Made by a program: the position numbers and the translations under genes
Notes under the pieces: model-generated
Seen by the model: the letters and a program-made list of their open reading frames with translations, nothing else
Told to the model about the DNA's origin: nothing
The model's database searches: none
Part shown: one piece after another, positions 46,481-57,944 of the stretch
How positions within the stretch are numbered: the stretch's first letter is position 1
How the letters are laid out: every line of letters begins with the position of its first letter
Source of the DNA: Rhyacophila brunnea
Lineage: Eukaryota; Arthropoda; Insecta; Trichoptera; Rhyacophilidae
Reading direction: 5' to 3'
Assembly: GCA_022495005.1 (NCBI GenBank)
Contig: JAGYXB010001846.1
Coordinates: 121,963-185,962 of the forward strand
DNA length: 64,000 nt

Positions 46481-46727
46481 TTGATTTTTAAACCATTGGT
46501 CTGCCACGGAGCCAAGATACGTATACTTACATAGACTTTAATAAATTCGATAATTATTGTTGTCATTCTGTTAAAAAATTTCGACATCTTTTTTTTTTAC
46601 ATAAAAATAATGTTTTCTTCAATCCTAAGATCAGAGATTCAGAATTCTGTTTGTGAATTTGCGAAATTTAAAAAGTTAAATTTATGTCCGGGATTGGGAA
46701 TTAGTCTTCTTTTTATTGTGCCATACC

Positions 46728-47371
46728 CTAGCGGAGATTGGCCACCATCAAGGGGATCTTAGATTTGTCGTCTGCTACCCGGAACAGTTCAGTGGAGCTG
46801 CACTCGTACCAATCACGGATGTTCTTAAGCCACCAAATGCGGCGCCGTACTCTGCTACGCTTACCATTGATCTTTCCTTGAATGACAAGTTGGGGAATGC
46901 TATAATTTTGTCCTCTCATAATGTGGCCGAGGTACTGTAGTTTCCTGGTTTTGATACTACTTAAAACTTTTCGGTCCTTCCCCATTCGATTGAGAGTTTC
47001 AACATTTGTCATCCGGTCAGTCCAAGGAATTTTGAGGATGCGTCTATACAGCCACATCTCGAAAGCTTCAAGTCTCCGTGGACCGTGACATATCTTGGTT
47101 TAGTGCCCATACTTCCACACCATAGAAAATAATTGAGAGAACATAACAACGTACCAAACACAGTCTCAGACCTATGTTAAGGTCTCAATTGCTAAGGAGG
47201 CGTCTCATTTTGAGAAAGGCACTCCTTGCGATCTCAATTCTAGTTTTTATTTCCTGAGACTGGTCTAATTTCTCATTCACCCATGTACCTAAATATTTAT
47301 AATGGGTCGCACGTTTGATTGGTTCGCTGTTAATGACAAAATTAGTGTTGTTGTCTGTTGTCATTATTTTT
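46728..47371 (-). pseudogene. Non-LTR reverse transcriptase C-terminal region, nearly continuous
   Basis: From 47371 downward the minus strand reads NTNFVINSEPIKRATHYKYL, GTWVNEKLDQSQEIKTRIEI, ARSAFLKMRRLLSN, a stop, LNIGLRLCLVRCYVLSIIFY and GVEVWALNQDMSRS. After one frameshift near 47065 it continues MWLYRRILKIPWTDRMTNVE, YLGHIMRG and LVIQGKINGKRS to IPLMVANLR. Only one stop and one frameshift break about 210 codons, so this is the youngest LINE relic here. The region follows the catalytic YxDD part, which is missing; it is a 5'-truncated copy. Confidence 0.88.
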
Positions 47372-48102
47372 GATACTAGTAATAGTTAAATAGGAATTAG
47401 TAGGTACTTAATAATGGTAAGAATTGATAAGTTATTTATATTTAGTAGTAAAGCGATTAAAATGGTGATATAATAATATATGTGATATAGTCGGAGAGAG
47501 AATCAATTGAAAACTTAGACATCTATTTCTTTGGCAAATTTACTGATATAGCCTCATCTGCTCCCGTCTTTCGCTTCAATATTATCTTCTTCCCATTCCA
47601 TAAGAGAGAATTCCACGCACAACCCAACACTAGCGTTGCCAAACGTTAGGCTACAAAACACTATTATTTAAATATAAAATATAGTCAAAAATATTCAAAT
47701 ATGTACCTTATGTCTAGTCTTCGCTTTCATCTCTATATAATATATCTAATACATATATATCGGTCCAAGTCACTTATTATATTTTAATGACATATTAAAT
47801 CCATTATTTTATGGACTGTGTGATATATTATTAATATTGTATAATATGTAGGCATTATTTACTTATGACGGATATTATTTCAAATATACTAAATATAAAC
47901 ATAATTTACAGTGAATTGTGACAATAATCACAGAAGCATCAATGTAAAGAAACTTCTGTCGTATAACTACCCAATTCTTTACCACATCGCACATTACTTT
48001 TTTACTTTCTCATCCATTGGCTTATGTTGTGGTCGTTTTGCGTTATACTCAACATATTAAGCATACTTACATTTGTTTTTGTTAAGTTTCTTAAATCAAA
48101 TA
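47372..48102. other. AT-rich non-coding DNA
   Basis: No gene or paired ends were seen. Confidence 0.5.
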
Positions 48103-48240
48103 TCCTCGTGGTGTAATCCGTAAAGCTCTGGCCTTTTATCCGGGAGCTTCGGGTGTGATTTCCGGTGATGTAACAATATATTTATGTGATTTTCACAATG
48201 TCTGGGTGTTTGTCATTGTTTCATTTCTATTACTTGATAC
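48103..48240 (+). repeat. tRNA-derived SINE, family 2, copy 1
   Basis: CCTCGTGGTGTAATCCGTAA, then CTCTGGCCTTTTATCCGGGA and a degenerate B box, then TTTATGTGATTTTCACAATG and TCTGGGTGTTTGT. The same order occurs at 52856-53045. The ORF 48155-48343 overlaps it by chance. Confidence 0.65.
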
Positions 48241-48344
48241 ACTGGTGCCATTCGGCCTCATTGACTGTTTACTTTACTTAACAACACAAATATTCAATTT
48301 GGCCTTTGTACCATTGTATTATAGTCACACATACTTATATTAAA

Positions 48345-49253
48345 ATTTAAGTTCTATATTTTAATCTCTATTTAAAGTTAGTCGACATTAGGAATAAAGA
48401 CTTTACTAAAATATTATTATATTGTTACATAATTTTATGTTAGTAAGGTTAGTCTCAAACATAATACATATATTATATTGTCTTATTGTTTATTGTCGGG
48501 TTATATTTTTTCTAAATGATTGTACTAATTGCTTTTCTTTCTAAATTGCATAATTCGCATTTACTGTTGAGGTGTCTTTCACTACCATACCATGAAATTT
48601 CTAAAAATATGTGCCATAACCACAATATTGGAAAATAAAATCTTAGGTTAAGTTAGATTATATTTAGTAACCTAATATTAATTTAAAATAGTCGAAGCAA
48701 ACGACATCCATACCTAATGCGTTCGAATCATAGAGGTATTAAATAAAAAGAACGGCAAGGATTTGGCTTTCTCATACAATTGAATGAAGCAGGCCAACAA
48801 TAGCTGACAACTTACGAGAAATAGCAACGCGATAAAAAAAATGTAGGGCATCACGGAGGATTTACTTTGGTCATTATAACGTACCCATATAATATAATGT
48901 TAACGTGGAAATTTTGCCGTAAATTGATTACCAACCTGCCTCACCATACTTTTCCAACATACTTGCCTGCTTCACCACACTTTCATATAACCTGCCGCCG
49001 CTAGGTTCTAATCCTTTTGCACTATGAAAACTGTATGATGGGTAAAGTGGGTTATTGATAATATTTTTAAATAGTCAATTTGGATATGTTAGGAAAGCAG
49101 CGTTAACCTAAATTTAATTACCAGACTTGGTTAAATATTTAAATGGCTTACTTATTTACCTACTCAGTTTGTAAAATATATTTAATGCATATTGATACTA
49201 TTGATTGTTATGTTTTAATTATTCGTCCATCTTATATTATATATTGTCTACAG
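48345..49253. other. AT-rich non-coding DNA
   Basis: No gene was seen. Near 48905-48990 the phrase CCTGC(C/T)TCACCA recurs two or three times. Confidence 0.45.
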
Positions 49254-49363
49254 ATAATTCTATCCGGTATTGAAGAATCATTGGAAAGAGTACGGAGCCG
49301 AACGGAGCACGGACACATAACCGGCGTTCACACAAAAGCTATGGGTTGGAGAACACTAATAAA
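49254..49363 (+). other. Possible internal exon (unassigned)
   Basis: A 110-bp open stretch lies between TTGTCTACAG and GTGAGTACG, both good insect splice signals. In phase 0 it encodes IILSGIEESLERVRSRTEHG then HITGVHTKAMGWRTLI. The composition is more protein-like and richer in GC than neighbours. No partner exon is visible within several kb, and the 120 bases downstream are unusually GC-rich (CCGGCGGCCGCCCCGTG). It could be a real exon of a large-intron gene or a transposon fragment. Confidence 0.3.
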
Positions 49364-49864
49364 GTGAGTACGCGACGTGAATTTTCCGGCGGCCGCCCCG
49401 TGAAAATTGTGCCAACGCAGTACGCGCCGGGCGCTCCTACTCCCAGCCCGTCCCTGCATTTTATCAACACCCCACCGCTGAGGATACTTTTCATAGTTGA
49501 GTGATTTTTTTTACCCCTGTTAGTATGTGTAAAAGAAAAATTTCCGGCCTATCTTTTGTAATAAATAACTATTGTTAAGAAAATTAAAACTGTCGACAGG
49601 GGATGCTGCATGGAATTAATGGATCTAATTTTAGATTTGTAGGTACACAATACTATAATAAATATAATTTTAAACACAATCTTATTTGTTTTACTACACT
49701 ACAATAGTAGTGAAACAATCCCATAATCACCCAGGCTTGATTAAATCACAAAAATGTACTGAGATCTCGTTGGGTATCAGACATGGAACTAGGCGTGCAC
49801 ACGGAAAAATGGTTTGGTGGTGGGTGACATTTTGAATCTTTCTATTGATTTTTATGGCAGAGGG

Positions 49865-50055
49865 AGGGGGAATTAACGAAATATAGCAGGTGCCACTGAC
49901 TTCCACATTTACCTCGCCTACCACTAAAGCTTCTCGTTGCTTCAACCTCCGTGGAATACGACACTTTTCCAAGTACTTTCCCGATACCCAGGCACTCCGC
50001 ACTTTGAGTCTAGCGATAAACACCTAGCCTTTAAGTATAACGAAGAGTGTTCACA
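49865..50055 (-). repeat. Dispersed repeat shared with 39887-40040
   Basis: On the minus strand it matches the 39.9-kb copy across GGTGTTTATCGCTAGA and AAAGTGCGGAG. A 98-codon ORF (49727-50023, MFIARLKVRSAWVSGKYLEK...) reads through it. Since the other copy lacks this frame, I treat it as an old transposon piece. The adjacent minus ORF 50101-50397 is unassigned. Confidence 0.55.
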
Positions 50056-50774
50056 TACGAGTTATTACGAAATGTTTCCATTTGCATCGTCTGCGCTGTC
50101 TTATTTTTGAAATATGTCGCATCGGATTTGGATTTGGAAACATTGGATTAGCCAGATAGTTAAACCAAGTGCCACGCCAGGGATTTTCCAGTGACCACAG
50201 GCCTTGCGTGTTGTATAATGCTGAGAGGAGTATGGCGAACTCGTTGATAAGGATATTGTTTGAACAATCAAATCATCTGGGTCACGATCATCTGTAATGA
50301 GGTCATGACAAAGAAGACGTAATATTCCATTTACCGATTTACCTAAATATTTTTTTTCGTTTCTGGGGAGGGTGAACATACACCGATCATTTGACAAGAG
50401 AGAGCAGACTATGAGGGACTAGACAGAAGTACGCCTCTCAGGCGTGAACCAAATAAAACATGTCATAGTTTCTTATACTTACCGCAAATTATTTCATATG
50501 GATGTCGAGCGAAGTTTGAGACTTTTCTTTGTTTTTTACTAACTCCATATATATAATTATTTTTACGTAGATTTTTAATGTTTCCAATTTTATGATCTTG
50601 ATAACTTCAAATCGGATGCAACTGCAACGTTGCTTATGTAATCTGGTTATTAATAAAAAAAAAAAAACATATTTATTAACGCACTCTTGGACACAAAGTT
50701 GATTCAGATTTGTTGAAGCTGGTTGCGACGCGGCATGCTTATCGCTTTCGACTGAAATTGACGTTTCTCTCATC

Positions 50775-50996
50775 TGCAATCAATATTGTCAAACAGATGA
50801 TCATCATAATAACTTTCCAACTCGTTATCCAAGGATATACCAACATTAAACGTATTCGAGTACGGTACAGCATTTCGTGGATTAAAAACCTCTGTGGTTG
50901 GTAAAAGTGCAGCTCTACCGAACTATTCCGGGTAGCAAATGATAGGGCAAATATTGCCCTGATGATAGACGATCTCCAATAAGGGATGGCACGAGA
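50775..50996 (+). pseudogene. Non-LTR reverse transcriptase C-terminal fragment
   Basis: Reads LVIQGYTNIKRIRVRYSISW, IKNLCGW, a stop, KCSSTELFRVANDRANIALM and IDDLQ. It corresponds residue for residue to the last part of 46728-47371 (LVIQGKINGKRSRVRRRIWW, CSSTELFRVADDKSKIPLM) but is more decayed. Confidence 0.8.
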
Positions 50997-51052
50997 AAAA
51001 TAACGTTTAATATTTCCGCAAACTTTTTATTATCTATTATTTTATACGCACA

Positions 51053-51082
51053 TGATGGCCGAGCGGCTGACGCGTCAGACGG
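51053..51082 (+). repeat. SINE family 1 head fragment
   Basis: ATGATGGCCGAGCGGCTGAC and GCGTCAGAC match the 5' tRNA-like head seen at 37361. The copy stops after about 30 bases and runs into GGTTAACTTATTGTAACAAT, which is also related to 9261-9300. Confidence 0.5.
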
Positions 51083-51117
51083 TTAACTTATTGTAACAAT
51101 TAACCGCCTCAGTACGT

Positions 51118-51599
51118 AAATATGCTAAAGTACCCTCTATAGCCGCCGATACAGCCTTATGTATAGAATATATGCGTAATATACATGGTCGTACACATGT
51201 ATTTGTGCAGCGGCATACTTTTACAACACATTGTATATTTTGTCTTCACTAGGCTTTTCATTTCATTATTTTGCGGAAGCAGTTCATAGGGTAATTCTGT
51301 CAATAAAGCACTGCACAATAAATTGATATTTATATATTTTTTTTTTTGAGAGAAACAGCATTCATGATAATTTATGTAGGTAATGAGTTTGTCACTAACG
51401 GGTATACAGGTGGTGCTATATATCATAAACTTATACAATAAAGTATCGCATACGAGTAGCGTTTCGTTCAAATAGTAAGTTTTATTAGTATGACTAGGTA
51501 CCGAGATTTACGTTTGCATTTATATAATGTTATGATAGCTCACCTCGTGAGCGAAACACGTATTGGATAACAATCCTCTATACGTAGAAAATATGAATG
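51118..51599. other. AT-rich non-coding DNA
   Basis: No gene was seen. The minus-strand ORF 51157-51471 is unsupported. Confidence 0.45.
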
Positions 51600-51932
51600 C
51601 GTCGATGACATTGAGCTACTTTACAAGCTGCTTGTTGACGAACTTAAAAGCGGGCGAGTCAGCTAGTGCGATTGTGATGATGACACACAAAACTTTCCAC
51701 TCGTTCAGAAGCCACAAGCTAGCGACTATTTTGACAGGACGTAGTTCGTTTTTTTACCGGGAGGTCGCCACTAGCGCTCTACTGCGCAGGCGCATATCGG
51801 CCCACACGCCAGCATGTGGCGTGTAAAGTAGACCGGCTTTGAACTTTTCTCGGTAGATTGTTTACAATCTGCTTGTTAGCTTGTTCGATGATGACACTAA
51901 GCGAGTATATAAGCAGCTCAATGTCATCGACT
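51600..51932. mobile_element. TIR element, about 330 bp, GC-rich interior
   Basis: CGTCGATGACATTGAGCTAC at the left and GCAGCTCAATGTCATCGACT at the right are inverted ends, about 21 bp with two mismatches. GAACTTAAAAGC and TGTTGACGAAC near the left have weaker partners at the right. The interior is more GC-rich than the window average (CTACTGCGCAGGCGCATATC). No target duplication was fixed. The ORF 51563-51826 lies inside and is not recognisable. Confidence 0.65.
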
Positions 51933-52594
51933 CAGTAGTGATAAACTCGTTTCATAAATTACATTTTCTTTTAATGTGAAGTATTATTAAATGAACGAAG
52001 CTTGCGAAAAATAAAGTCACACCAAAATTTTAGTCTACTCTAAAGTTTAATTTGGAATAATCATGACATTTTTTTATTCTTTCATAATAAGCAGATACAT
52101 ACAGATAAACGTAATGGAAAAAAATTAACTCTACCTACATAGTATATATTAAGGGTATATATTAACATAGTATAAATTTCCAAACTATGTTACTTTGCAT
52201 TCGATATTAGGGGTTTTTCTCACCAAACGTGTGTATCTTAATGCCTGATGGTCATCTTATAAATACATAGTATGTACGTATATATAATATTATTATACTA
52301 AAAACTGACCTCTTAATACATTGCAATAAGGGTGATTCTCACAAGTATTTGTTAGACGTCTATAACCTTTCCTGGAAAGAGTACCCATTTTTTGGTTCAG
52401 ATTATTGTATGGATTGGTATGATTTATAGATATTATATCTAATATATTTTATACTAGCTTATCAGACAATACTATATAATATATTGGTATATATATTTTT
52501 ATGGTGTTAACTCGCAAGTCATGGTGGTAATGCATTCAATGTATTATTAATTTAAATAAAATGCAATTTTGTAGTGCTTAATATTTTTTTTTTC
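51933..52594. other. AT-rich non-coding DNA
   Basis: No gene or paired ends were seen. Confidence 0.5.
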
Positions 52595-52825
52595 CGACAA
52601 TGTCCGATCCTATTAGGATCATATGGGCCTCTACAGAGTAGAGGTTTGTATTAACAGATTTTGTTTTTTTACGAGAAATGGATGTCAGCCACTTGCTCAA
52701 CCTATTAGGTCCATATCCTGACTCACACACAAATTGAAAAACAATATGTGTACTTGCCAGACCCAGGATTCGAACCTGAGACCCACGGCGTGATAGTCCA
52801 ACGCTTAAGCCGCGCAGCCACCGTG
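52595..52825 (-). repeat. tRNA-derived SINE, family 1, copy 3
   Basis: On the minus strand: head GCGCGGCTTAAGCGTTGGAC, B-box-like GGTTCGAATCC (52766-52776), body TTGTTTTTCAATTTGTGTGT, GGACCTAATAGGTTGAGCAA, GAGAAATG complement, and 3' end GGATCGGACATTGTCGG. The 3' end contains the palindrome GATCCTATTAGGATC. The copy is uninterrupted and shows the empty site for the hAT insertion at 37484. Confidence 0.85.
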
Positions 52826-52855
52826 ATATAATAATTATTTTACAATTATTCCACC

Positions 52856-53045
52856 GTGCGGCTCTCGTGGTGCTGTGGGTAAGGCACTGGCCTTCCTCCC
52901 GAGAGTTCTGGGTTCGATCCGGTGAGGACACAATATTTATGTGTTTTTCTCAAAGCCTGGGTGTTTGTGACTGTCCAAAATTACTAACAACCACCTTGTA
53001 CAATAAACCAAGGACATGGTTATTAATAATTCTAAAAAAAAAGAA
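52856..53045 (+). repeat. tRNA-derived SINE, family 2, copy 2
   Basis: CTCTCGTGGTGCTGTGGGTA, then AAGGCACTGGCCTTCCTCCC and the B box GGGTTCGATCC, then ACACAATATTTATGTGTTTT, AGCCTGGGTGTTTGTGACTG and a 3' A-rich run at 53031-53043. It lies 30 bp from the head of the SINE family 1 copy, in opposite orientation. Confidence 0.8.
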
Positions 53046-53061
53046 ATATTTCACCGTAATT

Positions 53062-53100
53062 AAACATTAACTGGACCGGTTTCGATCGCCTCAAAGGAAC
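53062..53100 (-). mobile_element. Penelope-like terminus fragment (candidate)
   Basis: The minus strand reads CCTTTGAGGCGATCGAAACC and GGTCCAGTTAATGTTTAATT. GATCGAAACCGGTC, with the short palindrome CCGG before TC, recalls the 3' part of a hammerhead core as in Penelope-like elements, but the CTGANGA box is degenerate. Confidence 0.35.
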
Positions 53101-53110
53101 ATTGTCAACT

Positions 53111-54461
53111 AGTAACAAATACTTATGAAATAAACATACATTTATAATACTAAACAACTTAAAAAGAGACGTAAAAATTCACAAATAAAACAAATACATT
53201 TAATTAGCTTATTAAAAAATATTATTAGATTATTACAATCATTTATTTGGGTAATTAAATTGAATAAATTGAATATTATTTTTTTTATAATGAATCATTT
53301 TTATTCACTGGAATCTAAAACTGATAAAAATAAATAAATATTGACGCTACTAGGTAAGTATGTCGGCAGGTACTAGTAATATTGATGTGTATTAATTTAT
53401 TGTTATGTTGTGAAATATGTAGTTTGATTGAATCGAAACGCAGTGATACGACATATAATATAGTATCACAACAATACAATACATAACACCCCCCTTTTTA
53501 ACAGACCCCACATGTCTTTGGAATTTTACATTACTACATTTCCCGGCGTTCATTGTTTAGTAATTACTAGCAGCGCAATTACTGGGGGTTCACATTAACC
53601 CTAAGGCCAGTGAAAATATTTTCATTTCTTATTCATACATTTGCACGGTATGAATAATATAATTTATTTTATTTTATTGTACTTGACCCGCATCCTTTCG
53701 CCAAAAGTCCAAAGCGTAATATGAAATTCACCGTCTTTTTATGGCCAAACATTTAAATTATATTTTTTATGGCCTCTAAGTATTTTTCTTCGCATACACA
53801 CGACGCACCATTAAGTTTCTTATATTTTATTTTTAATATTTGTCACCTTCTTGACTGAGGATTGGGACTACATCGGAATAATGCATGACGATAAATCAGC
53901 TGTCCCAATTGTAGCACTCCGGTAGCCTTGATGATCCGCTATTATATTATTGCAATTGACAATTTTAGTACTATTATAGATATTTCGCGGGTTTACCTAT
54001 TTACCCCGTAATTTATTTTTCAAGACAGTACCTACTTTTGTAATTAAAAAAAGGATATCAAACGTTATGTAATGTTTTGTAACGATTTAAAATATTTTGT
54101 GGATTGATTATTTTTTTATTTAATAGACCTATCATGGGTGCAAAAATTTTACACAGAGGTTCTTATTCGATCAAATAAAATGGGAATTATGGGTTTTACA
54201 AGATAGACTAACGATTAAGAATTTTTTTTATGCAAAAAATGACCACGGCATAATTTATATCAATAATTAATATAAAACATCGCATTTGTAGTCACCAATG
54301 ATTAAAAAGCACGAAAATCTCAAGCTTTATAATATATTACTAGAATTTGAGTATTATGTAATAATAATTGTTGTTGAATATAGAATGGTGGGAGTTGTGA
54401 GGACATTACTCGGATATGGTTCGTGGAAAAGTCGACAATTGACGACACACGAAAAAACAAG
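53111..54461. other. AT-rich non-coding DNA
   Basis: No gene was seen. Around 53840-53950 a more balanced stretch (ACTGAGGATTGGGACTACAT, GTAGCACTCCGGTAGCCTTG) may be a LINE remnant but shows no clear frame. Confidence 0.45.
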
Positions 54462-55850
54462 TTAAGGGGGGACATGCTCGTCGAAGGTCAAAATTGAGTT
54501 TTTATTGTATTTTCAAACCATGATCCTGGACACTCCTTAAACGTTGTAGATAATCTATTTATATAATTTTGAAGCCTTATTATCCTTCATAGTTATTTTA
54601 AACATTTGATGGCTGCATGAAGTATTTTTGTTACATTAAATAGTATTCTTTTAAACCTCTCGCTCTAATGTTTTAGAATATAGTCATATTTCGGTACATA
54701 ACTGTGCAGTGGTGTTAAGATTTTTTACATTTATTAATTTTTAAACGCATTTATAAAACCATTAGTATAATTTATTACGAGATAATTTTTGTAAAATATT
54801 CACGATAAAAAATTATATTGATAATCTCTGTGATCCCAAATTTGACAAGAATTAGGCATTTTATTATTCAAAAAATCGGCAAGATTAACACATTTGAAGA
54901 TGATTCTAAAGATATTTATTATAAGCTATGTCTTTGACCATTCAAGTGTGATAAAAATCTTATGAATAATGATTGCTTTATAATAATTATTGACCTAAGA
55001 ATAAGGTAGTGTTTTTTTGAAATACGCCATTTCTTTTGTCATTCCCCAGTGGTTAAGCTACAACATACGGCCGTAGCCATAAATTGACAAACTATAATTA
55101 AAGTAGGGAGTAAAATGATATTGACGCGCGTGTTTGAACATGTACCGTTTAAAAAAAAATAAAAAAAAAATCAGTTAGGTACATGTTCAAACACGCGCGT
55201 TAACATAATTTTACTCCCTACTTTAATTATAGTTTGTCAATTTATGGCTACGGCCGTATGTTGTAGCTTAACCACTAGGGAATGACAAAAGAAATGGCGT
55301 ATTTCAAAAAAACACTACCTTATTCTTAGGTCAATAATTATTATAAAGCAATCATTATTCATAAGATTTTATCACACTTGAATGGTCAAAGACATAGCTT
55401 ATAATGGTATCTTTAGAATTATCTTCAAATGTTAATCTACCTATTTTTGAATAATAAAATGCCTAATTCTTGTCAAATTTGGGATCACAGATTATCAAAA
55501 TATAATTTTTATCGTGAATATTTACAAAAATTATCTCGTAATAAATTATGCTAATAATTTTATAAATGCGTTAAAATAATAAATGTAAAAATTTTAACAC
55601 CACTGCACAGTTATGTACCGAAATATGACTATATTCTAAAACATTAGAGCGAGAGGTTTAAAAGAATACTATTTTATGTAACAAAAATACTTTATGCAGT
55701 CATCAAATGTTTAAAATAACAATAAAGGATAATAAGGCTTCAAAATTATATAAATAGATTATCTGCAACGTTTAAGGAGTGTCCAGGATCATGGTTTGAA
55801 AATACAATAAAAACTCAATTTTGACCTTCGACGAGCATGTCCCCCCTTAA
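54462..55850. mobile_element. 1.39-kb near-perfect palindrome, TTAA-flanked foldback element
   Basis: Begins TTAAGGGGGGACATGCTCGT and ends with the mirror ACGAGCATGTCCCCCCTTAA. The two arms (54466-55146 and 55178-55846, about 670-680 bp) match almost base for base around a 31-bp A/T-rich spacer. One-arm relatives lie at 13049-13745 and 61418-62139. No ORF resembles a transposase. The TTAA at each end could be a duplicated target (piggyBac and some other superfamilies use TTAA), but the termini do not match any family I can name. Confidence 0.95.
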
Positions 55851-56439
55851 GGGAATGGATAAAATTAAAAATTCACCGTTGTTACCTATTCGATTGGCTT
55901 TTAACTCAACTTATTCTAGATGATACGGGAGATACTCCAATTCATATTATTAAACATTATATATACTTATTATTAAAAACAAAATGATCAAACAATTAAA
56001 AATAACTAATACCATGCAAATATGTGTTACCGGTCACGACACTACTAAGATTTTGATGTCGCTATAATAAAATTGTAGTACATTAAGTATCTACATAACG
56101 AAAACAATATAACATAATAACACTGAATTTGAAGGGGTTGGTGGTCATCAAAAATCCGAGGAACAGAAAGAAGTCGGAAGGTTCCTTATTCGCTGAAGTA
56201 ACCACGCTTAGTGGTGTTTTGGACTGAAGAGTATTAAGAAAAAATGAGAGACATTCTTGCTGAAGTCAGCATAATCCCAAATAAAGTAAAGTTAAATTCT
56301 GTATCTTCATACTTGTTCGTATCACAATATATTCTTAAATTAACTTGTTTATTATATTTGTCTACTTTGTGGTAAGTATACTGTATATATAAATATGTCG
56401 CTCGGTAAGTAGATAACCGTTGGACAAAAAATGGCCTCA
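55851..56439. other. Non-coding DNA
   Basis: No gene was seen. The minus-strand ORF 56234-56590 reads through the LINE tail at 56440-56600 in the opposite direction and is a shadow. Confidence 0.45.
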
Positions 56440-56600
56440 TACATTGGTACCCAAGGGGCACTAAATGCCTACAGGGATGCCCTAAAACCCGCTGGATTGA
56501 CGAGCCCATAAATTTTCGTAGATGTACGTGGCAGCAAAGAATTAGGGACCGAGAAGAGTGGGGGAGCATGAGGAGGCCTTCATCCAGCATTGGATAGACT
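56440..56600 (+). pseudogene. Non-LTR reverse transcriptase C-terminal tail
   Basis: Reads GCPKTRWIDEPINFRRCTWQ then QRIRDREEWGSMRRPSSSIG, a stop, and TPADDDN. GRPKTRWIDE followed by W...DR.EWR and the repeat GATGATGATAATAA is the standard 3' end of RTE-like LINEs. It represents only the last 45 residues or so. Confidence 0.75.
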
Positions 56601-56614
56601 CCGGCTGATGATGA

Positions 56615-56820
56615 TAATAAAACGCAATTTTATAGTACAACTAATCATACTTTTATTAAATATTAAACTGGTACGGTTTCGTCTGTATCAGAGGGATATT
56701 CTCATAGTTAAATATTTAATATCATGTAGAATCAGTAGGTACTATAAAATTAGATTATATTTATATTAATAATACAATACGTTTCCACCATGAATTATTG
56801 ACAGTTAACAGTGTTAACAC
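56615..56820 (-). mobile_element. Penelope-like terminus (candidate), inverted copy
   Basis: On the minus strand: CTGTTAACTGTCAATAATTC, then CCTCTGATACAGACGAAACC, GTACCAGTTTAATATTTAAT and GTACTATAAAATTGCGTTTT. The order and spacing agree with 35890-36010. The CTGAT...GACGAAAC arrangement is hammerhead-like, but stem II is reduced. Confidence 0.4.
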
Positions 56821-56830
56821 CATAAAAAGA

Positions 56831-57944
56831 TATATCAGTCATTTAGTTCTTTGGAAGTTGATTAATACTGTTGACTAGTAGTACCTATTAAAGAGATTTT
56901 TTTTAAATATACGAAATTTGAAATCACTATACAACTTCATACATCGTTATCCCATTTTAGTAGACTACAATCAAATATCTAGTTTAAAATTTAATATAAA
57001 TGTATTTATATTATATTTGTATCACGCTTCTGAAGGGAATATTGCCCAATTTGTATGATTGCGCAATTTCACCATCAGCAATGAAAACCAAACAAGTAGT
57101 TAAAAACTACGATAAACTATTTTTAAATAAAAAATGTAACCCGAAGTGGATGACCTAAACTTTGAACTTGTCTGGTATTGGGCTGACATAAAATTCAGTA
57201 GGTAGATATTTTGCGGATAACATTTTCTCGTAGTGACGTCACCGAAATAACACTATGGTGTTTTCCCGTTTCCGCTGTCGCTGAATTGCATTTACCGACA
57301 TGCAAGCTGCACAGGCAGGCAACTATGCAAAAGCGCCACCAACTATCAGGCAGGCATACGCTTTGGATGTTTTGAGAGGTAAAATTTTCTGCTATTACCA
57401 TACTAAATACGAAGGAAAAACACATTATTTAAAAAAAATATATATTTACCCCAGTGTATTAATTAATGACAAATTCAATTAAATTGCTTAAAAATAATTT
57501 AAAGAAATTATTATAATGAAACTGTTAAAAGATCTACCATCGTAAGTTGGCAGCCGGTCGAATTTGAAACTAAAATTGTCTATCGAGGATAAATTTGTTA
57601 CAAATGCCATTTAATTTTACAACATGTTTCTCGAATTATGGATTGCATAATATTTGTACAGAAATCTACTACCAATAAAAAATTATAAATTACCATTTTT
57701 TTGTTAGTTATGGTAATATTCTCAATGTGCCCTCGCTGAAATGCCAATTTATGATGGTAGATCTATACTCAATAATGTAGAATACGAAAATTATTTTTTT
57801 AATAACTTGAAAACTTCGTATTATTGGCTAAAATTAGTACAAATAAGATAAGTATATATTCAATGGGAATGTTTATTTTTTATGGGAAAAAATATTTTTA
57901 CTCATTTTTTATATAAGGATGTGTTTATTATAATATCTTTTTTA
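56831..57944. other. AT-rich DNA with a small GC-richer island
   Basis: At 57230-57380 the sequence is less AT-rich: ATTTACCGACATG at 57291 opens a frame MQAAQAGNYAKAPPTIRQAY then ALDVLR, followed by GAG|GTAAAA. It could be a short first exon, but the other strand is equally open (57195-57425), and I do not call a gene. The remainder holds nothing recognisable. Confidence 0.35.

Noticed and set aside
50101..50397. 98-codon minus-strand ORF with fairly balanced composition
   Set aside because: No recognisable motif. It lies next to a two-copy repeat whose other copy lacks a frame, so it is probably transposon-derived. I did not call it a gene.
56234..56590. 118-codon minus-strand ORF
   Set aside because: It is the antisense shadow of a LINE tail (56440-56600) whose plus-strand frame matches reverse-transcriptase C-termini.
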